From JAAYDF01 sp964511155 (GTDB lineage Bacteria; Planctomycetota; Phycisphaerae; UBA1845; PWPN01): DNA of 64,000 bases. Numbering within the stretch: the first letter of the stretch is position 1; the number at the start of each line of letters is the position of its first letter. The DNA is taken from positions 9,899 to 73,898 of the forward strand of contig CAZEEJ010000003.1 in the NCBI GenBank assembly GCA_964511155.1. The letters are read 5' to 3'. Of the stretch, positions 1 to 8,077 are shown piece after piece. The notes beneath the pieces are model-generated. The model did no database searches. It was not told where the DNA came from and worked only from the letters and a program-made list of their open reading frames with translations. Made by a program: the position numbers and the translations under genes.

Positions 1-96
1 AGAAAACAGCTCACGCAGAGGTGCATAGCTTGCAGAGAGAAGCATCGCTGCGTGTCTCCGCGGTCTCTGCGCCTCCGCGTGAGATTCCCTCTGGGT

Positions 97-440
97 TGTG
101 GGCAGAGCCCACGCTGCGAACCGCAACGCGGTTCCAGAACACAGCCCGGGGTCGCGCAGCGCACCCCGGGAACGATGCCCGCAAGCGTGATCCAACCCTG
201 AAGGGGTTGCATGCGCCTCCCACCGGGGTGCCCGGGCTGCGGAGCCGGCCTGGCGGCGAGGTCTCCGTGTTGGGGAAGTCATCCGCGGCCGGATATAAAA
301 CCCTTTCAGGGTTTGTTCGATCAAGACGGGTCTGATCACCCAGGGTGCGCTGCGCGACCCTGGGCTGTGTTATTCAACGCCGTTGGCGTTGGTTCGCCGA
401 TGGCGTTGGGTCGCAGGCGACCGAGAGTTGTCCTGGGTTG
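97..440 (+). repeat. Dispersed palindrome-rich repeat, copy 1
   Basis: This stretch carries short palindromes such as AACCGCAACGCGGTT, ACCCTTTCAGGGT and CGCCGTTGGCG. It is about 85-90% identical by eye to the reverse complement of 28010-28402, over roughly 300 bases. The first 20 bases of the window (AGAAAACAGCTCACGCAGAG) also recur at 27973, there in the same orientation. No open frame in it resembles a protein family. Bases 441-600 continue as low-complexity text of the GTGCCTTCGTGCC kind, and no gene is seen there. Confidence 0.85.
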
Positions 441-603
441 TGGGCAAAGCCCGCGCTGTGCCTTTGTGCCTTCGTACCTTCGTGCCCCTGTGCCTTCCAC
501 CCCGCACTCTTGATTCGGATGGCGTTGCTGGACGAGCTTGAGGGCAGTGGTACACGGTCAGTGCCACCTGCCGTTATGCTTCGGCGCGATCATTGCGGCC
601 GAT

Positions 604-678
604 CGAGAATGGCCTGGACGAGTTTCTCGTCGAGGTAAAAGGGTAGTTCACCGGCGAGGTATTGGAAACGACAATCAC
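604..678 (-). pseudogene. Remnant of PIN-domain toxin (DUF3368-like)
   Basis: A GTG codon at 678-676 overlaps the stop of the antitoxin gene. It opens with VIVVSNTSP, the usual start of PIN-domain toxins of the DUF3368 family that follow UPF0175 antitoxins. After about 12 residues the family resemblance stops. A second frame then reads GELPFYLDEKLVQAILDRP up to a TGA near 604, which looks like the family's C-terminal tail. The roughly 130 residues expected in between, with the other acidic catalytic residues, are missing. The start match is clear; the assignment of the C-terminal piece is inference. Confidence 0.55.
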
Positions 679-938
679 CGCCCGTTGTTCCGAAGTTCAC
701 GCAGGCCCGCACAATCGGCGTCGAAGTCGGCCAGGCCGTAGCTCACGGGAATGCGGCGTTCCTGCATGAACCCGTACGCCTCATGGATGGAGAGGCCCAG
801 CAGCCGCGCCGCCTGCCCGATCGAGAGCTTGCCCGTCCGATAAGCCTCGGCCACCAGGGCATCCCGCGCGATCCGGTCCATGTCTTGGCCCAGAATCTGG
901 CGGAGCTGCGATTCAATCTCCCGGTCGATCGTGATCAT
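675..938 (-). CDS. UPF0175 family antitoxin
   Basis: This is an 87-residue protein of the UPF0175 family, small helix-turn-helix antitoxins normally paired with a PIN-domain ribonuclease. The central segment KLSIGQAARLLGLSIHEAYG is the helix-turn-helix, followed by the typical FMQERRIPV. I chose the ATG at 938 because GAGG lies 8 bases upstream; a GTG at 947 is also in frame. The toxin that should follow survives only as fragments at 604-678, so this antitoxin appears orphaned. It may still bind DNA or cross-neutralise a toxin elsewhere. Confidence 0.8.
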   Translation of the reverse strand: MITIDREIESQLRQILGQDMDRIARDALVAEAYRTGKLSIGQAARLLGLSIHEAYGFMQERRIPVSYGLADFDADCAGLRELRNNGR

Positions 939-1075
939 CGTCGTCACCTCTGTTTATTCTACCACACACCACCCCCAGCGACTACCGCCGCGTCGCACGC
1001 GTCCGCCCCGACCCGCTATCCCGCGTACGCGAGCACGTCCATCAACCCATTGATTCGGGCGTAGCTCGCCTCCCG

Positions 1076-1150
1076 CGGGGCAGAATGGGGACGGCACCGC
1101 GGGAGCGATGTGTCCCAGGCTCTGGCCTCGGCCTGCATCCGAGGATGTTC
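1076..1150. repeat. REP-like element a, truncated copy
   Basis: This is a half copy of the element seen complete at 39228-39346 and 11332-11452. It keeps the left end (GGGGCAGAATGGGGAC, then GGCACCGC and GAGCGATGTGT) and the middle (GCATCCGAGGATG). It lacks the closing inverted end and stops a few bases from the stop codon of the rhamnosidase gene. Confidence 0.65.
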
Positions 1151-1153
1151 CCG

Positions 1154-3808
1154 TCACGGACCGAACACGTACCTTCCCGCACCCTCCAGCAGGTATCGAT
1201 CGGCCTCGCGGGCCTCGACCCGCCCGGCGGCTTCGGTGATCCGCACCGGCCGGCCGCGGCAGGGCGCCGGCAGGACCAGTTCCGCAATCACGCCCGGCGG
1301 CAAGGTGATTTCCAGTCGCCAGGACTGCGGATCCCACGAGACCCAGACGGCGCCTTGGGGCGTGCCCGTGTGCCCGGTCACGTAGGGCAGCCCGCCGGCG
1401 TCAGGGGCGATGCGGATGCGCCCGCCGCCCGGTTCGGTCACGGTGACGCCCAGCAGCGACTCATGCAGCCACAGCAGCGGCAGGGCTCCCCAACCGTGCG
1501 AGCCGGTTTCATCTTCCGGCTGGCTCGGGCACCGTTCGCCCGACCGGAGCCCCAGGTCCTCGCGGCTGACCCAGTACTCCGGCAGCGGCCCGCCATACGG
1601 CCCCTGCAAAACCAACGGCGTTGGATTACGCGGATGGCCGGGCAGGTACGGGCTGTAACGCTCGATCAGGTGATCGACCGCCCGTTCGCTGAGCCCCACG
1701 TGCGACAGGGCCCGCAGCACCCGGTAACCGTAGGTTGGATTGTTCCACCGCGTCACGCCCGGCGGCGGTGAGCCATTCGGCGGCGGGAAAGCATACGCCA
1801 GTGCGGCACGGGATTCCTCCGGCGTGAGCAGGCCCGCGGTCACCGCGACGGTCTGACCAGCCTGGCTGTATCCCCGCTCGGCATGAGCATCCTCGGGATC
1901 GTAGCGGTCGGCCACGTGAGCGGGCACGTCACCCGCCGCGGGAACCACGTGGTGGCGGCGAAAGGCGTCGTTCATCCGCTCCGCCGTCGCCTGCCATCGC
2001 TGGGCCTGCTGCCGCTCGCCCAGGGCCTCCGCCAGTTCCGCCGACCAGCGCAGCCGCTCGATGATCCACGGCGTCACCAGGCCGCTCGACTGCCGCGGTA
2101 GCGTGCAGCGCACCCCCACGCGGATGTCGGCATAAACGCGGTTCGTCCGCCAGATGCCCTCTTCGTCCACCAGCGAGAGGGTGTGATCCCAATACCGGCA
2201 GAGGTGCGGCCAGTACTGCCGCGTGAGCCGGGTGCTGCCCGTCCACTGATAATCATCCCACAGCATGGCCACCCACTGCACGCTCCAGTCGTAGGAGGCC
2301 GGGCCGGTCGGGAAGTTGCTCGGGGCGAAGGGGTGCAGGTTGCCGTCCTCGAACTGCCCCTCGGCCAGCGTGCGGATCATCAGGTCGCGCAACCGCGTGT
2401 CCCCGAACCAGCGGGCGGACAGGATCGCCCGCGGCCGGGCGTCCTCGATCCATTGCCCGTCCTCGCGGCCCGGCGTGTCCACGTAGGTGTCGCTCATGGT
2501 CACCTCGGCGTGGATCAGGCAGAGCTTGACGATCCGGTCGATGCGCTCGTCGCCGCAGGCGAAGGTGCCGATCGGCTGGATGGGATACTGCGATTTCACC
2601 AGGCCGAGGTCGTTGATGACCAGCCGGCCGGCCTCGCGGAAGTGCACGTGCAACGCCAGCCACCGGGCGGTCCGCTCATCAGGGAGCTCCACCGCCTGCG
2701 AACCCGCACGGGTGATGTATCGGTCGGCATAGCCCGGCCCGACGACGCCCTCCGGGTTCAGCCAGCCGCTCTCATCCACGTGGAACTCGCCGCTGTAGAT
2801 GGATCGGGCCAGCTCCCCGTAGCCGAAGTCGACGACCACCCCCGCGGTCGCGTCGGCCAGCTCGAGGAACGGGTAACCGTGCACCGGCCGGTGAAAGTCG
2901 AAAGTCACGTAGCGCGACTCGCCCGCTTGACCGCTCAGCGTGAACGGTCGGCCGGAGATGATCGCCGCCGCCGCTTGCCGACCGGCCTCCTCCGGGTGGC
3001 ACCGGGCGGTGCGGATGCCCGCAGCCATGGACAGCGAGTCGTCGGAGAGCGGCTGAGCGGGTTCGAGCCGGCCGGCGGCCAGCACAGCCAGCGGGCCGAC
3101 CGCATGTTCACGCTGGCCAGGCGTCTCCACGTCGCCGGGCACCGCGGGCCAGGGGCCTTCATGCACCACCGTCGCCGACAGCCATGAACCGTCGTCGAAC
3201 GCCGGGCTGTGCACGTCGCCGGACAGAACCGCCCGTCCGTCCAGGATCACCGGATAGCGGATGCGGGCATGGTTGATCACCCCGACGATCTGGCGATCAT
3301 GCACGCCGAACTCGGGAGCCCGGATGCACTTCCACGTCGCGTCGCTGCGCACCCAGTCGGCCGACAGGTACAGTCCCGCGTGGACGTTGGCCGTCCGCTG
3401 GAAGGTCACAATGTCCCCCCAGTTGTGATGCAGCACGACCAGGACGTTGCGGCCGGGTTTCAGGTGCGGGCCGGCCTGGATCACCTCGGCGGTGATGCGC
3501 CCCTCGTGGTAGCGGGTGACCTTGCGCCGCACCACGTGCCCGTTGATCCAGATGCGGGCGTTGCTGTCGGCGGCCAGCCGCAGCGTGCCGTCCTCGGGCA
3601 CGGCCTCCAGCTCCACCACCTTGCGGAAGTAGGTGAACCGGTTGCGCGGGGCGGCCGGCTCCGCTGGCGACCAGATCCATTGAGCGCCGACCGTGGGTGG
3701 CTCGTCGTCGGCCGCCGAGGCCGAATCAACCAACAGAACCACAGCCACAACCGCCAAAGCGGCCATTCCCAGTCGACCGGATAGACCGGTCCACGCACCT
3801 TGGATCAC
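1154..3808 (-). CDS. Exported alpha-L-rhamnosidase-like glycoside hydrolase (GH78)
   Basis: This 884-residue protein has a signal peptide in its first ~33 residues. An N-terminal beta-sandwich region follows (WIWSPAEP; WINGHVVRRKVTRYHEG), as in GH78 alpha-L-rhamnosidases. The (alpha/alpha)6 barrel carries DTPGREDGQWIEDAR near residue 443, corresponding to the family's acid-rich active-site segment. The C-terminal beta domain (GGRIRIAPDAGGLPYVTG) is also typical. It should release terminal L-rhamnose from polysaccharides outside the cytoplasm. The start is GTG at 3808 with GGAG 8 bases upstream. Length and domain order fit the family; exact substrate is unknown. Confidence 0.85.
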   Translation of the reverse strand: MIQGAWTGLSGRLGMAALAVVAVVLLVDSASAADDEPPTVGAQWIWSPAEPAAPRNRFTYFRKVVELEAVPEDGTLRLAADSNARIWINGHVVRRKVTRYHEGRITAEVIQAGPHLKPGRNVLVVLHHNWGDIVTFQRTANVHAGLYLSADWVRSDATWKCIRAPEFGVHDRQIVGVINHARIRYPVILDGRAVLSGDVHSPAFDDGSWLSATVVHEGPWPAVPGDVETPGQREHAVGPLAVLAAGRLEPAQPLSDDSLSMAAGIRTARCHPEEAGRQAAAAIISGRPFTLSGQAGESRYVTFDFHRPVHGYPFLELADATAGVVVDFGYGELARSIYSGEFHVDESGWLNPEGVVGPGYADRYITRAGSQAVELPDERTARWLALHVHFREAGRLVINDLGLVKSQYPIQPIGTFACGDERIDRIVKLCLIHAEVTMSDTYVDTPGREDGQWIEDARPRAILSARWFGDTRLRDLMIRTLAEGQFEDGNLHPFAPSNFPTGPASYDWSVQWVAMLWDDYQWTGSTRLTRQYWPHLCRYWDHTLSLVDEEGIWRTNRVYADIRVGVRCTLPRQSSGLVTPWIIERLRWSAELAEALGERQQAQRWQATAERMNDAFRRHHVVPAAGDVPAHVADRYDPEDAHAERGYSQAGQTVAVTAGLLTPEESRAALAYAFPPPNGSPPPGVTRWNNPTYGYRVLRALSHVGLSERAVDHLIERYSPYLPGHPRNPTPLVLQGPYGGPLPEYWVSREDLGLRSGERCPSQPEDETGSHGWGALPLLWLHESLLGVTVTEPGGGRIRIAPDAGGLPYVTGHTGTPQGAVWVSWDPQSWRLEITLPPGVIAELVLPAPCRGRPVRITEAAGRVEAREADRYLLEGAGRYVFGP

Positions 3809-3898
3809 GTCGCAATCTCCGGCAGAAACTCAGCCTTCATCGGTCACGATCCGCGCGACCGGACCGATTATAGCCGACTCCTGCGGAGTATGTGCCCC

Positions 3899-3921
3899 CT
3901 CCCGCCGCTTGCGGTTTCGCA
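3899..3921. repeat. Short palindromic repeat (GCCGCTTGCGG type)
   Basis: This is one of at least seven intergenic copies of GCCGCTTGCGGYTTCGCA or its complement (others near 14791, 38192, 45316, 49242, 52440 and 60519). Here it lies between the rhamnosidase start and the stop of the next gene. Confidence 0.6.
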
Positions 3922-3971
3922 CGACACCGGGAGCGCATCCGGAAACCCTGGACCGTCGGTGCCCTGCACCG

Positions 3972-6900
3972 TTACCAGCATCCGGCTCCCGGGCACGGCC
4001 CCACGGCCAGGTTCAGGTTATTCCGCACCTGCACCAGATCGAGCACGTTGATCGTCCCGTCCGCGTTGACGTCCGCCCGGAAGTTGGCCGCCCCCGCCGG
4101 CAGGTTCAGGTTATTGCGCACCACCACGAGGTCCAGGACGTTGGTCTTGCCGTCATTGTTGACGTCGCCGGTCAGCACGCGGATGCACACGCCGCCTTGC
4201 GAAAGCTGGCCGCAAGGCAGGGCACTCTGAATGCCCGGGAACCTGATGATCAGCGGTTGGGCATTCGCCGCCCCGTTCATGTCGATCGTCAGCACGGGGC
4301 CGGCCACCGTCAGCAGCGTGACCACGCCGCTGCTCACCGTCACATCCGCGACCGTGCCCGTCACCTGCACAATGGGCTGGTTGAAGGTCACGACCACCTT
4401 GGTCGGCCCACCGATCCGCGGCTCCGTATCGCCGGCGCACGGATTGGTGTCGAACGTGCTGCCACCCACGCCGTGTGTCTTTCGCGACGCCGCCAGGGTC
4501 ACCACCGGCGGCGGCGGAATGATCGGCGGCTCGAACAGGTAGTCCTCCGTCTCGCCGTAGTCATAACCACCGGCCGGCCCCGAGCCGCCCCAGCCCGGCA
4601 TCGCCCCCGGTTGCCACGGCTGTTCCGCAAGCGTCACCCGCATCCAGATCGGCGGAGAATCCACCGTGCCCACCGGGTCATAGGCCACGAACGGCGGAGT
4701 CACGAAGGTGTAAGTGCCGGGCCCCGGCGTCGGCGGCACGGGCAAGTTCTGCACCGCCCACTCCGGTACCGCCGTGCCGTCCGGGCAGGTCAGCACGTCG
4801 TCCCAGTCGCCGTCCCGGTTCCAGTCGAACCAGGCGTTCAGCAGCATCTGCGGGCCGAGCCCCGTCATCGTCACCGTGTAAGTAAACGTCGTCGGCCGGC
4901 AGTGCGGTAGACAGATCGGCATCTGCACCCCGTCGTCCGCGCCATCCAGATCCGCCAGGTTCTGCGGCGGAATGAGGTTGTTGGTCGGATCCTGGTCCGG
5001 CCCGAGATCCGCCTCATTCTCCAGCGTCACCGCCTGCCCCAGCCAACCGATCGCCCGCGGCTGCCGGTGCAGCGGACCAAACGGCGGCGAGCCCATCTGA
5101 TACACCGTCGGGAAGTTGGCCAGCACACCCACGGGGTAAGTGAACATCGGCACCCCCCACGAGTTACTGCTGTCCGGGGCGTCCCCGAGGTCGTGCATCG
5201 GCTCGGCCTCCTCGATCATCACCAGGTAGTCCTCGACCTCGCCGTCCGGAGCAGAACCCGTGTAGGACAAGACCACTCCCGCCATGGTCGTAAACCGGAA
5301 CCGGGCATAGGTTACACCCGGCTGCGCCGTCGCCGGTACCATGAAGGTGATCACGTTGGGCCCCGGATTCAGCCCCAATCCGTTGGCGATTTGGTCGGCG
5401 GCCTCCGCCCAACTGCCGTTGACGTCAAAGTCGATCCACGCCCACAAGGTGCCCGGCACCGACGCGATCACCTGGACCGTGGCCGCTTGGCCGGCAATCA
5501 GCGGCGTCATGAACATCACGCCGTCTTCATCCGGCAGATTGGCGAGGTCGTCTCCGTCCGCGTTGACCGTCGGCTGGCCGTCCGGCTCGGCGTCGATCAG
5601 GTTGCCGAGCATGATGCCCGGAACGATCAGGTGCTGGGCACCGAGGCTGGCCAGCAGCGTGGGATACGTCGGATCGGGCGCGTCGCCGAAGTCGGATTCC
5701 TCCTGCACCCCCGGGTGCACCTCGAGCAGGTAATCCTCCGTCTCGCCGTCCTCAAACACACCGCTGCCAGTCCAGCCGGCCCCCAACGGACGCTCGGTGA
5801 TGGTGATGCGAGTCCAGACGTAGCCTGCGTTCGGTCCGATCAAAAAGCCCGGCGGCCCCAGAGCCGACAGCGGGCCGGCCCAATTGGGCGGCACGGGCCA
5901 ATCGACCAGCACATGCTCGAGCGCCATCGCCGTCGGGCACTGCGCGGCCCCGCCCCATGTGCCGCTCTGGTCCCAGTCCATCAGCACGTTGACGTAGCCT
6001 TGAGTCTGATTGGGCATGTTATTGACGATCTGGGTGTCGATGTTGGGACCCCAGAAGGCCTGCTGGCAGACCTGGCCGAGCGCCCCGACAATCCCGGTGC
6101 AGGGTACGACCTGCTCTGCGCCCACCGGCCCCTGGATGGTGTAGGCCGGCGGGTGCATCAGGCCCGCGTCACCGTCCTGCCAGCACTCATCCTGATCGTA
6201 CAGGTTCGGATTGAACACCGGGCAGAGGCCCGCGTTGCCTTCCATCTCGAAGTCAAACGCCGGTCCGAACCAGGCCCCAAAGTTGTTGTGCTCGATGTAC
6301 GAGAGGGGCGGCCCGACGTTCTTGCAGGTCGGGAACTGCCCGATCATTCCGGTAGCCGGGTAAGCCAAAACGCCCTCCGGGGCATCGCCGTATTCGCGCG
6401 GCTCCTGCTCGGGACAGGGCTCATCCCCGCTGATCGAAAAGGCCAGGCCAATTGCCTCACCCTGCCAAACGTGTCCAGGCATCGGGTAAGCCAGGCTGGT
6501 CCATGGGCCGGTGTACGGTTCGGTACCTTGGCCGGCTACCGCGGCGCTGCCGAAGTTCATCGGTGGCGAGGTGACCGTCTTCCAGCCAAACTGGGTTCCG
6601 GCCGTGCCCATCGGCTGTGCCTGCACGTCCAGCCAGTAAACCAGCGGCTCATCAGGGCCGCCCTGCTGGCAGAAGGCCTCGTCGACCGGGATGTGGAAGT
6701 CGTACTGCCAGCACTGCGTGTCTCCTGGGAAAATCCAGCCCTGGGGCGTGAACGGATCCCACCAGTACTCCTCCAGATTACCCAGGTACAGGCTGGCTGT
6801 GAACTCGCCCGGCTGGAAGGTGCGGGTCCACACGACTTCGCCAGGCGCGCCGATGCTGTTTTTGTGAATGCTTAAGGTGAAGCTGACCATGTGGCCCGTG

Positions 6901-7721
6901 GGGATGAGGTCGTTCTTCCACGAGCCCCACACGGTGATATCGGTGATCAGCGACCGCCGCTGGCAGAGGAAATCGTCCGCCAGGATGTTGGGGGCCGTGG
7001 CCTTGACGTCGATGCCGGTGCGGTTGATGTCCGGCCGCTGGATGAACTTGAGCGGCAGACTCTCGCAGGCCTCATCCACGCCATTCCCGTTGGGATCGCC
7101 CATGCAGATCGTGCCCGGCCCTTGAGGCACGCCGCCCTGCTGTAGACAGCTATTGGGTAGCTCCATGTGGCATCGGCCGTCGGGGGTACAGCAGGCCTCG
7201 GGAGCCTCCAACTCGCAGGCGTCATCGATCCCGTTGCTGTTCAAGTCGCCCTTGCAGTACCCCTCCGGCGGAAAAAAGCCGCCCTGCTGGTTGCAGATGT
7301 CCGGCGGCAGATATATGCAAGTTCCATCCGGCAGACAGCAGGCCTCCTCGATCGTCCCCTCGCAGGCGTCATCGATACCGTTGCTGTTCAGGTCCCCCAT
7401 GCACGGAATCGGCGAGAGGAACCCACCCATCATGATGCACTGGTTGGGGTCCATGTCGATGCAAGCACCACCCGGGAGGCAACAGGCACCCATGATCTGC
7501 TCACAGGCGTCGTCGACGCCGTTGCCGTTGCCATCCCCCAGACACATCCCGCTCGGCGGCAGGTAGCCTCCCAACTGTTGGCAATCGGTCGGAAGTAAGG
7601 GTAGACACATGCCGTCAGGCAGACAGCATGGCTCCGGGACCGGCTGAGCCAGGGCTGCGCCTACGGCCCCAAAGAGCACAACAGAAAGGCAAACGGACCT
7701 CAAGAAACCGGTCGCGTACAT
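3972..7721 (-). CDS. Giant secreted protein with Cys-rich repeats, GEVED domains and dockerin
   Basis: This 1249-residue protein is exported. Its start is ATG at 7721 with a perfect AAGGAGG 6 bases upstream; the frame stays open further upstream but without signal-peptide character. After the signal peptide come four ~43-residue repeats of the form CCLPDGxC...C...GG...C.GD.N.NG.DDACE (residues ~25-210). Next is a domain with NILADDFLC and DITVWGSW. GEVED-type segments follow, closed by GETEDYLLEV (~660), GEVEDYLVMI (~827) and GETEDYLFEP (~1057). The C-terminus is a duplicated type I dockerin calcium motif (GDVNNDGKTNVLDLVVVRNN, ~1185-1245). It is probably a surface or matrix protein. It is paralogous to the next gene upstream at 8078-10906. 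Confidence 0.85.
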   Translation of the reverse strand: MYATGFLRSVCLSVVLFGAVGAALAQPVPEPCCLPDGMCLPLLPTDCQQLGGYLPPSGMCLGDGNGNGVDDACEQIMGACCLPGGACIDMDPNQCIMMGGFLSPIPCMGDLNSNGIDDACEGTIEEACCLPDGTCIYLPPDICNQQGGFFPPEGYCKGDLNSNGIDDACELEAPEACCTPDGRCHMELPNSCLQQGGVPQGPGTICMGDPNGNGVDEACESLPLKFIQRPDINRTGIDVKATAPNILADDFLCQRRSLITDITVWGSWKNDLIPTGHMVSFTLSIHKNSIGAPGEVVWTRTFQPGEFTASLYLGNLEEYWWDPFTPQGWIFPGDTQCWQYDFHIPVDEAFCQQGGPDEPLVYWLDVQAQPMGTAGTQFGWKTVTSPPMNFGSAAVAGQGTEPYTGPWTSLAYPMPGHVWQGEAIGLAFSISGDEPCPEQEPREYGDAPEGVLAYPATGMIGQFPTCKNVGPPLSYIEHNNFGAWFGPAFDFEMEGNAGLCPVFNPNLYDQDECWQDGDAGLMHPPAYTIQGPVGAEQVVPCTGIVGALGQVCQQAFWGPNIDTQIVNNMPNQTQGYVNVLMDWDQSGTWGGAAQCPTAMALEHVLVDWPVPPNWAGPLSALGPPGFLIGPNAGYVWTRITITERPLGAGWTGSGVFEDGETEDYLLEVHPGVQEESDFGDAPDPTYPTLLASLGAQHLIVPGIMLGNLIDAEPDGQPTVNADGDDLANLPDEDGVMFMTPLIAGQAATVQVIASVPGTLWAWIDFDVNGSWAEAADQIANGLGLNPGPNVITFMVPATAQPGVTYARFRFTTMAGVVLSYTGSAPDGEVEDYLVMIEEAEPMHDLGDAPDSSNSWGVPMFTYPVGVLANFPTVYQMGSPPFGPLHRQPRAIGWLGQAVTLENEADLGPDQDPTNNLIPPQNLADLDGADDGVQMPICLPHCRPTTFTYTVTMTGLGPQMLLNAWFDWNRDGDWDDVLTCPDGTAVPEWAVQNLPVPPTPGPGTYTFVTPPFVAYDPVGTVDSPPIWMRVTLAEQPWQPGAMPGWGGSGPAGGYDYGETEDYLFEPPIIPPPPVVTLAASRKTHGVGGSTFDTNPCAGDTEPRIGGPTKVVVTFNQPIVQVTGTVADVTVSSGVVTLLTVAGPVLTIDMNGAANAQPLIIRFPGIQSALPCGQLSQGGVCIRVLTGDVNNDGKTNVLDLVVVRNNLNLPAGAANFRADVNADGTINVLDLVQVRNNLNLAVGPCPGAGCW

Positions 7722-7864
7722 GGGACGCCTCCTTCCAGTTGATATGCGGACGTGGCCCCGGGCCGTGCACGGCACCGCCCCGGCGATGTGTGAGCGACGC
7801 CCTCTCCCACCGCGCAGAAGCAGCCTGCGCGACCTCTTCAATTGCCATCCCCCCAGACAATACA

Positions 7865-7892
7865 AGTGTACCACATATGCAACATAATTCAA
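7865..7892 (-). promoter_or_regulatory. Possible promoter of the giant secreted protein gene
   Basis: On the minus strand TTGAAT (7892-7887) and TACACT (7870-7865) lie 16 bases apart in an AT-rich island inside otherwise GC-rich DNA. The resulting leader would be about 130 bases. No riboswitch was recognised in the leader or in the rest of 7722-8077. Confidence 0.4.
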
Positions 7893-8077
7893 GTGTGTTT
7901 GTGATTTATTACCCATATAATGAAGCACACCCTTCGGTGGGGACGGAGCGATGGACGTCGGCGGGCGAGGAAACTCCGGTGCACGCCGGGAGATGGCGCG
8001 CACGGCGAAGTAAAACGGAGTGCTCCTCTTCTATGCGCCGCCGCGGAGCGGCTCGATGGGCCGGGCGTCGCCGACCC

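Noticed and set aside
1..513. Small open frames of 60-100 codons in the first 500 bases
   Set aside because: They lie in repeat DNA, overlap in several frames and have no ribosome sites; the same words recur at 28 kb.
5067..6875. 602-codon plus frame within the giant secreted protein
   Set aside because: Antisense shadow; His/Arg/Val-biased and without homology by eye.
7735..7860. Riboswitch in the long leader of the giant secreted protein gene
   Set aside because: A GC-rich hairpin is present but no conserved core of a known class could be matched by eye.
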